Below the pieces are notes generated by a model. It saw nothing but the letters and a program-made list of their open reading frames with translations, did not search any database and was not told where the DNA came from. The position numbers and the translations under genes were made by a program. Below are positions 1 through 5,925 of a stretch of DNA of 6,701 nt, piece after piece. The stretch's first letter is position 1. Each line of letters begins with the position of its first letter. Source of the stretch: JBEKCP01 sp050014815 (lineage in GTDB: Bacteria; Planctomycetota; Planctomycetia; Pirellulales; Thermoguttaceae); NCBI GenBank assembly GCA_050014815.1, contig JBEKCP010000347.1, positions 1 through 6,701 of the forward strand, in the 5' to 3' direction.

Positions 1-106
1 GGGGACAGTCCCCATTTGCCGGAACGGCCCGGAGGCGGGCACCATGCTCGCATGGTCGTCGCACAAATGGGGACTGTCCCCTTTTTCCGCTCTGTCCCCT
101 TTTTCC
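1..106. repeat. GGGGACAGTCCCC-type palindromic repeat element
   Basis: Positions 1-18 (GGGGACAGTCCCCATTTG) and 64-81 are perfect inverted repeats, and each arm contains its own palindrome GGGGAC-A-GTCCCC. Between the arms are two more hairpins: GCCCG/CGGGC at 27-40 (loop GAGG) and ACCATG/CATGGT at 41-56 (loop CTCG). The single strand could therefore fold as a closed three-way junction. Next to it a 15-bp direct repeat, CTGTCCCCTTTTTCC, occurs at 74-88 and 92-106. Repeats with this GGGGACAGTCCCC core are, as I recall, dispersed in many environmental genomes, often with REP-associated (IS200-like) tyrosine transposases. No such transposase is in the window. The left boundary may lie outside it. 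Confidence 0.75.
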
Positions 107-1611
107 ACTATTACCTGCGATGCCTGGAGTTCGGCCAGGACGGCGGCGGCGCGGGTCCGGCGGGAGTCGGCGATCCGCCACCTGGGTCCGCACCATCGCC
201 GGATCGTCGGATCGCTCAGGAACACGAAGGCCGTCTCGTCGGCGTCGCCCAGCTTGTAGCGGTTGCGGAAGAATTGGTATTCGGGCAGCGTCGAGATCGG
301 CTTCGATCGGCCTTGCTGGACGGCCGCCAGAAAGCCCAACTGGTACGTCGAGTTGCTCACCACCACCGCGCCGTCGAGCCTTGCCACGTAGGTGGAGACG
401 CTGCGGTCGGGCGCGACGAACCCCTGGTAATGCAGCCCGCCGACCTCGCCCCGAGCAGGCTTGGCCTCCGGGGTCGAGGCGGCCGCCAAGGCGATCCGCG
501 TCAACAGCAGTTTCTCCAGCAGGTCCGGGTGCGGCGACTCGAACAGGAGCGCCACGTCCGTGCCCGTCGGAAAGTAAGGATCCGAGCCGGTCAGGGCCAC
601 GCTCTTGACCAGCGTCGGCCCGAGGAGCCGGGCGACGGTGCTCATCGAGAGGCCAAGCTGCCGCTCGTACCGCCGGACCACGCCGGCGTCCTCGGAGCGG
701 GGCTGGGCCCAGCGCAGCACCGGCGTGTCGTGCTGGCTGGTCTCGTCGGCCATTACGAGGGCCGCCTGGAAGCTGGGGAAGAATACCGCATGCTGATCGG
801 CGGGGATCTTCGCGGCCAGCGGATCCAGGGCCGGCTTGGCATCCTTCAAGAGCGGCTTCCAGTCGATCTCCTGGATGGTGATGCCTTCGAGGGACTCGAT
901 TAAGACGGGCATTTCATTGGGCCCGCGCGGGATCAAGGCGCGGTCGAGCTGGAGGTTTTCGCTCATGGCCCGGCCGCCGGTGAAGAGCTCGTAGGTCCGC
1001 GACAGGTCGTTGCCGCCGCCGAATGGCACCGGGGTCGTTGTGGGCGCGTTGTTCGGGGCAAGGTTCAGTTCGGCCCGTGCGAGGCGGACTTGGTGGCGGA
1101 ACCACGCGGAGCCCGGAACGCCGCGTTGCAGCATGCGCTCATAATGCCATTCCTTGCCGGTGGAGAAGGCAGCTTTCGCCTCGGGTTTCGCCGCGGAGGT
1201 CGGCACTGTGAACCTGAGCGCCGCCATGCCCGAAAGATCGGAATTGGCCACGAACAGCCGGCCGGCGAGATCCTTGCCCGCTTCCGCCCGGATGAGAATG
1301 CGTACCCCGGGGCCAGGTTCCGCACGCGGGGCCGCCGGGGGAGACCCGACGAAGGGCCCGCCAAAAAAGGAATCGTCCGGTCTGCCGGCGCCGATCACGT
1401 AGACCTCGGCCGGCCCGTCCATCACCGCGTACGGTCGCATCCTCTGGAGCTTGGCCCACGCCCGCCAGTCCTGGTTCTCCCTCTTGGGCAGGCTCCCTTC
1501 AATGAGCTTCAACTCCTGCAAGGGGATGTTGTAGTAGGCGTCGCCGCCGAGGGCGGGCGCCGCAAACCCCAGTGCGATACAGAGGACGGTCATTCGCGTG
1601 GCGAGGGTCAT
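1..1611 (-). CDS. Secreted protein of unknown function, C-terminus beyond the left edge
   Basis: An uninterrupted frame of 537 codons runs from ATG 1611 to the left edge with no stop, so the gene is partial at its 3' end. The start is supported by a GAAAGGA ribosome site at 1627-1621, nine bases upstream, and by a signal peptide: residues 1-22 have Arg6 followed by a hydrophobic core (TVLCIALGFAAPALG), with probable cleavage near residue 22. The mature part has a Pro/Gly/Ala-rich stretch (about residues 86-105), then alternating hydrophobic segments such as HAVFFPSFQAALVMADE (275-291) and ALTGSDPYFPTGTDVALLF (339-357). DETAFVFLSDPTIRRWCGPR occupies 458-477. The layout recalls large secreted planctomycete proteins of the DUF3352 kind, but I cannot assign a family. 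Export to the periplasm or cell surface is inferred. From about residue 502 the frame reads through a palindromic repeat, so the native C-terminus may be disrupted. Very sure it is coding; function unknown. Confidence 0.85.
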   Translation of the reverse strand, partial: MTLATRMTVLCIALGFAAPALGGDAYYNIPLQELKLIEGSLPKRENQDWRAWAKLQRMRPYAVMDGPAEVYVIGAGRPDDSFFGGPFVGSPPAAPRAEPGPGVRILIRAEAGKDLAGRLFVANSDLSGMAALRFTVPTSAAKPEAKAAFSTGKEWHYERMLQRGVPGSAWFRHQVRLARAELNLAPNNAPTTTPVPFGGGNDLSRTYELFTGGRAMSENLQLDRALIPRGPNEMPVLIESLEGITIQEIDWKPLLKDAKPALDPLAAKIPADQHAVFFPSFQAALVMADETSQHDTPVLRWAQPRSEDAGVVRRYERQLGLSMSTVARLLGPTLVKSVALTGSDPYFPTGTDVALLFESPHPDLLEKLLLTRIALAAASTPEAKPARGEVGGLHYQGFVAPDRSVSTYVARLDGAVVVSNSTYQLGFLAAVQQGRSKPISTLPEYQFFRNRYKLGDADETAFVFLSDPTIRRWCGPRWRIADSRRTRAAAVLAELQASQVIVEKGDRAEKGDSPHLCDDHASMVPASGPFRQMGTVP

Positions 1612-1650
1612 GGATACTGTTCCTTTCGGTGTTCTTGCTTTGCCGGATTG

Positions 1651-1680
1651 TTGTGGCACGGTCTGGAGACCATGCCACAA
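1651..1680. repeat. 30-bp hairpin repeat TTGTGGCA...TGCCACAA
   Basis: TTGTGGCA-C-GGTCT-GG-AGACC-A-TGCCACAA folds into a stem of 13 pairs with one C/A mismatch and a GG tip. No T-run follows on either strand, so it is not a classic terminator. It sits 40 bases upstream of the start of the leftward secreted-protein gene and abuts a second inverted repeat, so it would be in that gene's leader or promoter zone. I think it belongs to a dispersed palindrome type seen in planctomycete genomes (from memory); a structural role in the mRNA leader is possible. Confidence 0.65.
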
Positions 1681-1684
1681 CGGG

Positions 1685-1739
1685 GCCCGAAGCGCGAGCG
1701 AGGGACCGGGGGGGAATTACCCTCGCTGGCGCGTCGGGC
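1685..1739. repeat. Imperfect 20-bp inverted repeat (PTRQRG type)
   Basis: The left arm 1685-1704 (GCCCGAAGCGCGAGCGAGGG) and the right arm 1720-1739 are inverted copies with two mismatches, separated by 15 bases. Read on the minus strand in one frame, the right arm encodes SPTRQRG. I recall this peptide as a frequent false C-terminus of predicted ORFs in planctomycete genomes, where this palindrome is dispersed between genes. It starts four bases after the 1651-1680 hairpin, making a compound repeat block. Function unknown. Confidence 0.65.
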
Positions 1740-1947
1740 TGGTTTCTCGCACCCTGTGCCCGCCTATCTTCCCCAAAAAACGGGCCGATCGGCCCGCCAT
1801 CTCCTCCAAGGCGATCTCCCGCGACCAATATAACGCGGCCGGGGCGCCGAAAGAAGGGTGGGCGCCGGACGCAACCGTCCACAGGCCGTCCGGGGACCTG
1901 CCCGGCTTGTTCGGCCAATTGATGAACGACTGCCAACGACATATCAT
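1717..1947 (-). CDS. Doubtful 76-codon small ORF or gene remnant
   Basis: A minus-strand frame from ATG 1947 gives a 76-residue peptide rich in Trp, Gly and Pro, with mostly G or C third codon positions between about 1935 and 1780. That hints at real coding history. Against it: the start has no ribosome site and lies within an AT-rich segment that looks like a promoter for the other direction, and the last residues (SPTRQRG, then the stop) come from the dispersed inverted repeat at 1685-1739. It has no signal peptide, membrane helix or motif I recognise. It could be an orphan small gene, the eroded end of an older gene, or noise; I lean towards remnant or noise. Confidence 0.2.
   Translation of the reverse strand: MICRWQSFINWPNKPGRSPDGLWTVASGAHPSFGAPAALYWSREIALEEMAGRSARFLGKIGGHRVRETSPTRQRG
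1919..1947 (+). promoter_or_regulatory. Candidate sigma70-like promoter for the exonuclease gene
   Basis: TTGATG (1919-1924) and TATCAT (1942-1947) are separated by 17 bases, matching the -35 and -10 consensus at four and five of six positions. They lie in the most AT-rich stretch of this intergenic region (ATATCATATATC). Transcription would start near 1954, giving a leader of about 110-130 bases that contains the hairpin block at 2002-2058. Confidence 0.4.
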
Positions 1948-2001
1948 ATATCAAAGCACGACTGACAGGGCATTAGTGTCTTGATCGCGACTCCCCCCAC
2001 C

Positions 2002-2058
2002 CCTCTCTCGGCGCCGACCGAAGGTCGGGCACCAGCCGAAGGCTGGTCGGGGGAGAGG
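2002..2058 (+). promoter_or_regulatory. Twin GAA-loop hairpin block in the exonuclease leader
   Basis: An outer stem pairs 2002-2009 with 2051-2058 (one G-U pair) and encloses two hairpins with the same GAA loop: CCGACC-GAA-GGTCGG at 2014-2028 and ACCAGCC-GAA-GGCTGGT at 2031-2047. CCGACC at 2014-2019 can instead pair with a second GGTCGG at 2045-2050, stacking on the outer stem and breaking the second hairpin, so two exclusive folds exist. The right arm of the outer stem is a GGGAGAGG ribosome-site-like sequence, 6 bases before ATG 2065. It could control translation or simply be another dispersed repeat that landed here. Confidence 0.4.
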
Positions 2059-2085
2059 CGAGTAATGGATGGACGGCCGCCTACC

Positions 2086-2934
2086 ATGCTTCGTCACACC
2101 TTTGTCCACCTGCCCGGCGTCGGCTGCCATCGAGAGCGGACGCTCTGGAAGCAAGGGATTCTGGACTGGGACCGCTTCCTGGAAGCCGTCGAGGCCGGCG
2201 GATTGCGGCAAGGCGTTTACGAGTCGGCCGCACCGCTGGTGCGCCAATCCCTGGACGCCCTGGCCGCCGGCGACGCGGGCTTCTTCCACGGCCGCCTGCC
2301 GAGCCGCGAAACCTGGCGGCTCTACCCGGAGTTCGCCGACCGGGCCCTCTTCCTGGACATCGAGACCACCGGCCTGTCGCCCGACTACAGCGAGGTGACG
2401 GTGATCGGGGCCCTGGGCGGCGGCCGGCTGGCCTTGTTCCTGAAGGGCGTCAACCTCGACCAGTTCCCCGCCTATGTCCGGCAGTTCCCGCTCCTGGTGA
2501 CGTTCAACGGCAGCCAGTTCGACGTGCCGTTTCTGCGGGCGCATTTTCCCAGGGCGCGGCTGTACCAGGCCCACATCGACCTCCGGTTCGCGCTGGCCTC
2601 GCTGGGCTATCGGGGCGGGCTGAAGGCCGTGGAGAGGAGTTTGGGACTGCGGCGCGACCCGGCGATCCAGGGTGTGGACGGGTTCGAGGCCGTCTATCTC
2701 TGGCACCGCTATCGCCGCGGCGACCGCCAGGCATTGCGGAAACTGATCCTCTACAATCTGACGGACGTGGTCAACCTGGTCGAGCTGATCGAGACGACGG
2801 TCAAGCTCAAGCATCCGCAATTGGCCTTTCCCGGCGAGATGCCGGCCCGCCAGCCCCCGGCCGCGATGAAGTTCGACGCCCGGGGCCTCGGGCCATGGAT
2901 CGAGGAAACGCTGTCATCATGGGATCGTGCATGA
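2086..2934 (+). CDS. YprB-like DEDDy 3'-5' exonuclease (RNase H fold)
   Basis: This 282-residue protein matches the RNase_H_2/YprB-like family of predicted 3'-5' exonucleases (DnaQ superfamily), which use two metal ions to cleave nucleic acid in the cytoplasm. Visible motifs: ExoI LFLDIETTGLS with Asp91 and Glu93; ExoII TFNGSQFDVPFL with Asn141 and Asp146; HIDL with Asp165; ExoIII YNLTD with Tyr223 and Asp227, the DEDDy form. The N-terminus carries PGVG and a nearby ExxLWxxGI pattern resembling a helix-hairpin-helix DNA-binding segment. I chose ATG 2086 because, as I recall, homologues begin with a similar ML-x-HTF-x-H-x-PG-x-G string. ATG 2065 is an alternative with a better ribosome site (GGGAGAGG at 2051-2058) and would add MDGRPPT. 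The gene is solitary; the next gene has its own promoter. The physiological substrate of the family is not well established. Confidence 0.88.
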   Translation: MLRHTFVHLPGVGCHRERTLWKQGILDWDRFLEAVEAGGLRQGVYESAAPLVRQSLDALAAGDAGFFHGRLPSRETWRLYPEFADRALFLDIETTGLSPDYSEVTVIGALGGGRLALFLKGVNLDQFPAYVRQFPLLVTFNGSQFDVPFLRAHFPRARLYQAHIDLRFALASLGYRGGLKAVERSLGLRRDPAIQGVDGFEAVYLWHRYRRGDRQALRKLILYNLTDVVNLVELIETTVKLKHPQLAFPGEMPARQPPAAMKFDARGLGPWIEETLSSWDRA

Positions 2935-2963
2935 CCGTCGCGCCGGGTAGGGAGAATGCAGTC

Positions 2964-2991
2964 TTGAATCCCCCTTTGTGCGAAGTACAAT
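2964..2991 (+). promoter_or_regulatory. Candidate promoter of the zinc-ribbon protein gene
   Basis: TTGAAT (2964-2969) and TACAAT (2986-2991) have a 16-base spacer; the -10 matches consensus at five of six positions. The predicted transcription start, about 2998, lies about 24 bases before ATG 3022 and leaves room for the GGAGAAGG ribosome site at 3011-3018. This suggests the small gene is transcribed separately from the exonuclease gene. Confidence 0.45.
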
Positions 2992-3021
2992 GAGCGGGCG
3001 TCCCGTTGGCGGAGAAGGAAG

Positions 3022-3321
3022 ATGAAAGCAACCGTCAAATGCTCCAATTGCGGCGCTGAAATCACCAACCTGAGCTTCACCTGGGGCAAGAAGTATTGGC
3101 TTTGGATGGCTCCTTTATTGGTACTGTGCTTTCTTCCAATGTGGAGATTGTACAAACCGAAAGGCGACTACCGGAAGGACCTGCAAATCAGCCGGTTGGA
3201 AACGCGGAAGGATGACAGCAAGATCGAAATCGTGGGCGCGATCCAGAACGCCGGCAAAACAACACATCGTCAACTCGAAGAGGCCGCGCAACGCCGCCAT
3301 GCGAAGATTGGTCAATGGTGA
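3022..3321 (+). CDS. Zinc-ribbon, single-helix membrane protein with truncated outer domain
   Basis: The 99-residue product begins with a CxxC knuckle (Cys7, Cys10) like half of a zinc ribbon. One hydrophobic helix follows at about residues 24-44 (WLWMAPLLVLCFLPMW). After it come a basic PKGDYRKD linker and a beta-type segment (LQISRLETRK... IEIVGAIQNAGKTT, about 56-81). That order (zinc ribbon, anchor, start of an FxLYD-like or similar beta domain) fits small envelope proteins of planctomycetes, from memory. In such a domain I would expect several further strands after GKTT. Instead the sequence turns into a charged EEAAQRRHAK stretch and stops, so the domain is probably truncated by a rearrangement near 3255-3265. 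The start is fixed by the GGAGAAGGAAG ribosome site immediately upstream. Likely a pseudogene or shortened gene; function unknown. Confidence 0.6.
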   Translation: MKATVKCSNCGAEITNLSFTWGKKYWLWMAPLLVLCFLPMWRLYKPKGDYRKDLQISRLETRKDDSKIEIVGAIQNAGKTTHRQLEEAAQRRHAKIGQW

Positions 3322-3476
3322 CCTTGGCGCTGGTCGCGCCGCTCAAGGAGAGCGTGCCCCTGTAAATTCCCGGCCTGGCATTTGCCGGAACGCTTGCGGT
3401 CAGCCAGATGGGTTGCATCATCGAAGCGTCTCCTGTGTTTCCGGGTGTCTGGTCGTTGACTGCCGTGACCTCAAGC
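3297..3476 (-). pseudogene. Remnant of an Ig-like domain from a secreted enzyme
   Basis: Directly after the GH127 stop codon, in another minus-strand frame, the sequence reads NRLEVTAVNDQTPGNTGD, then MQPIWLTASVPANARPGI and YRGTLSLSG. The pattern QP-I/V-W-L/V-T-x-x-VPA-x-A-x-PG-x-Y-x-G-x-L is one I recognise from beta-sandwich domains of large secreted planctomycete proteins, for example the N-terminal parts of GH123-like or DUF4091-type enzymes. There is no proper start: an ATG pair lies at 3421-3416, but without a ribosome site and in mid-domain. The similarity fades after about 3300, where the frame runs antisense to the end of the zinc-ribbon gene. It is best read as an internal fragment of a once larger gene, left by deletion or recombination. 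An alternative is a frameshifted C-terminal extension of the GH127 gene. Confidence 0.4.
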
Positions 3477-5693
3477 CTATTCTCCGAACGCCTGGAGTTC
3501 GGCGCAGGAGGCGTACGCTCGTTTCGGATCATCGGAAGAGCCGGGCGCGCCGATGACGCGCACGGCGACAACCTCGACCGGCGCGGCCAGACGCAGGGTG
3601 AAGGTCCGGCCATAGGGGATGTTGCCGCTGAAAACCGGGTAATCGCCGAACTCGCCCACCGTTTCCCATGTGCCGCCCTTCTCGCGCTGGACCTGCACCT
3701 TGGGCTTGCCGACAAAATAGCCGCCTCCAAGTCCATCATTCCTCCCTCCTTGCACGAACACCACGCGACGGACGGCAACGGGTTTGTCGAGGGTGACGGC
3801 GAACCAGTCTTCCGCCGGCGCCTGTTTGCCGTCGCTCGTGTCGACGCTCGTATCGGGATCGTCATCGTTGATGCGGCTGGCGCCGCCGGCGTTGCGCGAC
3901 TGGCTCGCCGTGCCTCCCCGCAGCAGACTCCCGCTCGGCAAGTGCAGCCAGACCTTGTAGTGTCCGCCGGCGTCGGCGAACGGGACCATTCGAATCTCGC
4001 GGGTCCCGCTTCTGACGTTGAACACCAGCGCCGTCTTCGTTGGATCCAGAGCGGCGGCCGCGTCCGCACCGGAAATGACCGCGCCGCCGACGGGCATGCC
4101 GGGCGCTTCCACGGCGGCCAGCACGAGCGGACCGTAGCACATCGCGGCCCTGCCCGCGTTGCCGTGCTCTCCGATGACGACGCGCGATCCCAGCGGCAGG
4201 TTCAACTCGATCTTGTCGCCCGGACTCCACTCGCGCTCAATCGCCGTGTAGCCGGGAGTCGTCTTGACCGCCTCGCCGTTGACCTGCACGGTCGCACCGC
4301 GGCACCAGGCGGGCATCCGCAGTTTGACGGCGAAGGACTTCTTCGCCGCCGGATTGACCGCGATGCGAATCCGCCCCTCCCCGGGGTAAAGCGTTTCGGT
4401 GACGAGCGAAACCGCCGTGCCGTCGCGGAGCGCGAGTTGGGCCGTGCCGGCGTCGTACAGGTTCACGACTGCGCCGTCGGCGTCCGTGGTGACGGCCAAG
4501 GTCGGGATCATCGACGTTATGCGCGGGCCGTTGGCCAGGCAGCAGTTACTGAAAAGCCCACCGAAGTTCTTGTTTCCCGCCATCGGGACGAAGTAGCTCC
4601 ATCCGCCGCAGTCGGGCCTCTGCGCCCCGAGCAACTGATTGAGCACCGTGCGCTCCAATTGTTCCGCGAATCGCGCTTCGCCGGTCAGCCGCAACAACTG
4701 GGCGTTGAACTGGAACCAGGTGACGGTGACGCACGTCTCGGCGACTTCTCCGTCGTTCTGCAGAACGAAGTCGTCCTGAAAACCTTCTTTCCAACTCGAG
4801 GTGCCGGTGATGTAGAGCTTCTTGTCCACGATGTCCTGCCAGGCGATCAGGCAGGCGTCGAGAACCTGCCGGTCGCCGCCGACGGCCCGGTAGTACTCAA
4901 GCGCGCCGTTCAAGCAGGCCAGATATTCGTAGGCTTTGGTGCCAGGCGCAACGCGCTTGCTCGCGAGGAGATTGGCGACGGCGGGGTTTACCCAGACACG
5001 CTGAAGGTATTTGCAGAAATCCAGGTAACGCTGCTCCCCGGTGAAACGGTAGAGCAGCACCATCGGCTCCAGCACGCTGACGGCGGCCATGCCGCCGCAA
5101 TAACCCATGCCCGTAATGTTGAGTTTGCCGGGCTCGTCGCCGAAGGTCTTGCAGAGCAGGTCGGCCATGCGGGTGCAGGTCGGCAACGGGTCGCGGTTGC
5201 CCGTGTGCTTGATGTAGGTGAGCAGTCCGATCAGGTTGTACTTGTGGACCCAGACATCCCAGGGCGAAGCCCATTGCTTCTTTTCGGTGAAGAGAAAGCC
5301 GTCTTCGCGTTGACACTTGCACAGTTCGGCAACGAAGTAGTCGAGCTTCTTGCGCAGCGTCGGGTCGCCGGTTCGCACCCACACGAGCGTGGCGGTTTGT
5401 ATCCATTTGCCGCTCATTTCGCCGATCCAGTCCTCGCGGCCGGGCGGTTTGCGATAACCTGCCAGAAGCGGTTCCGCGTCGTATTTGATCAACTCGTTTT
5501 CGTTGCCGCCGACCCGCGCGCCGACCCAGCCGGTCAGGTGTACCCGGTCGGGAATCTGAAAATCTTGCCGGTCGGGCACGGCGCACGGGACCTTGTCCGG
5601 CAGCGCGCGAATAGTTTCCGCGGTCGATGCCTGCCGCGCCGAGATCAAGACGATGACCGCCATTGCAGACAAGATGTGCCTGGGTGTGTTCAT
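3477..5693 (-). CDS. Secreted GH127-family glycosidase (beta-L-arabinofuranosidase-like) with F5/8 C domain
   Basis: This complete 738-residue protein belongs to the DUF1680/GH127 group, whose characterised members release beta-L-arabinofuranose using a zinc-bound cysteine nucleophile. The start ATG 5693 has an AAAGGG ribosome site six bases upstream and a signal peptide (HILSAMAVIVLIS core, cleavage after ASTA), so it acts outside the cytoplasm. Catalytic residues fit Bifidobacterium HypBA1: Glu303 in WKEGF as acid/base, exactly 16 residues before the ETC motif (Glu319, Cys321), and the CC pair Cys384-Cys385 with Cys384 as nucleophile. These four of ETC and CC would bind zinc. The alpha/alpha barrel spans about 45-410, beta-sandwich domains about 415-585, and an F5/8 type C (discoidin, CBM32-like) domain about 592-738, probably for glycan binding. 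The motif after CC is LANGPR rather than the common CPPNxxR-like form, so substrate may differ. A coding remnant ends 38 bases upstream; no other sugar genes are visible. Confidence 0.92.
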   Translation of the reverse strand: MNTPRHILSAMAVIVLISARQASTAETIRALPDKVPCAVPDRQDFQIPDRVHLTGWVGARVGGNENELIKYDAEPLLAGYRKPPGREDWIGEMSGKWIQTATLVWVRTGDPTLRKKLDYFVAELCKCQREDGFLFTEKKQWASPWDVWVHKYNLIGLLTYIKHTGNRDPLPTCTRMADLLCKTFGDEPGKLNITGMGYCGGMAAVSVLEPMVLLYRFTGEQRYLDFCKYLQRVWVNPAVANLLASKRVAPGTKAYEYLACLNGALEYYRAVGGDRQVLDACLIAWQDIVDKKLYITGTSSWKEGFQDDFVLQNDGEVAETCVTVTWFQFNAQLLRLTGEARFAEQLERTVLNQLLGAQRPDCGGWSYFVPMAGNKNFGGLFSNCCLANGPRITSMIPTLAVTTDADGAVVNLYDAGTAQLALRDGTAVSLVTETLYPGEGRIRIAVNPAAKKSFAVKLRMPAWCRGATVQVNGEAVKTTPGYTAIEREWSPGDKIELNLPLGSRVVIGEHGNAGRAAMCYGPLVLAAVEAPGMPVGGAVISGADAAAALDPTKTALVFNVRSGTREIRMVPFADAGGHYKVWLHLPSGSLLRGGTASQSRNAGGASRINDDDPDTSVDTSDGKQAPAEDWFAVTLDKPVAVRRVVFVQGGRNDGLGGGYFVGKPKVQVQREKGGTWETVGEFGDYPVFSGNIPYGRTFTLRLAAPVEVVAVRVIGAPGSSDDPKRAYASCAELQAFGE

Positions 5694-5731
5694 GGGACGC
5701 CCTTTCATGTTGAAGAAAAGTGGGAAGCAGA

Positions 5732-5878
5732 TTACCACGAGTCGGTGCGGAAGCTGATGGCCATGGCGGTGTTCGGGTACGACATGATGCGGAGGTAGTC
5801 CTCGATGTCCTCGTTGCGTTTCGGCGTTTGTGATTGTTCACGGGGTTCTTGCTCTTCTGATGCCCGCTGGAACCCCAC
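5732..5878 (-). pseudogene. Short coding remnant of unknown function upstream of GH127
   Basis: The frame ends in NEDIEDYLRIMSYPNTAMA, then ISFRTDSW and TAA at 5732-5734. The last 26 codons before the stop nearly all have G or C in the third position, the same bias as the genes beside it and much stronger than in other frames here. The only start in the clean part is GTG 5878 (48 residues), with no ribosome site. The part before it is hydrophilic (SEEQEPREQSQTPKRNED), or alternatively the coding signal moves to another frame upstream of about 5820, as if frameshifted. The stop is 38 bases before the GH127 start on the same strand, so it may be the tail of an upstream operon gene whose body was lost when the IS66 element arrived. 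I do not recognise the family. Confidence 0.35.
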
Positions 5879-5925
5879 GGCAGCGGGCCGACAATCATCA
5901 TCTTGAACAGGGGAATTTGGCTTGT

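Noticed and set aside
13..26. A 14-bp match CATTTGCCGGAACG shared with 3379-3392
   Set aside because: The match does not extend, and at 3379 it lies within the Ig-like coding fragment (VPANA); probably coincidence.
122..135. A 14-bp identity GCCTGGAGTTCGGC shared with 3490-3503
   Set aside because: Both copies encode AELQA in the same minus-strand frame, one inside the secreted protein and one at the end of GH127. Flanks differ, so chance or shared codon use is enough.
16..903. A 295-codon plus-strand frame near the left edge
   Set aside because: It is opposite the 537-codon minus-strand gene, which has a signal peptide and ribosome site. The plus product is Arg/Gly/His-rich with no motif.
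3408..5798. A 796-codon plus-strand open frame across the GH127 gene
   Set aside because: It is antisense to a gene with a signal peptide, catalytic motifs and a ribosome site. Its product has no recognisable domain and the skewed composition of a mirrored GC-rich frame.
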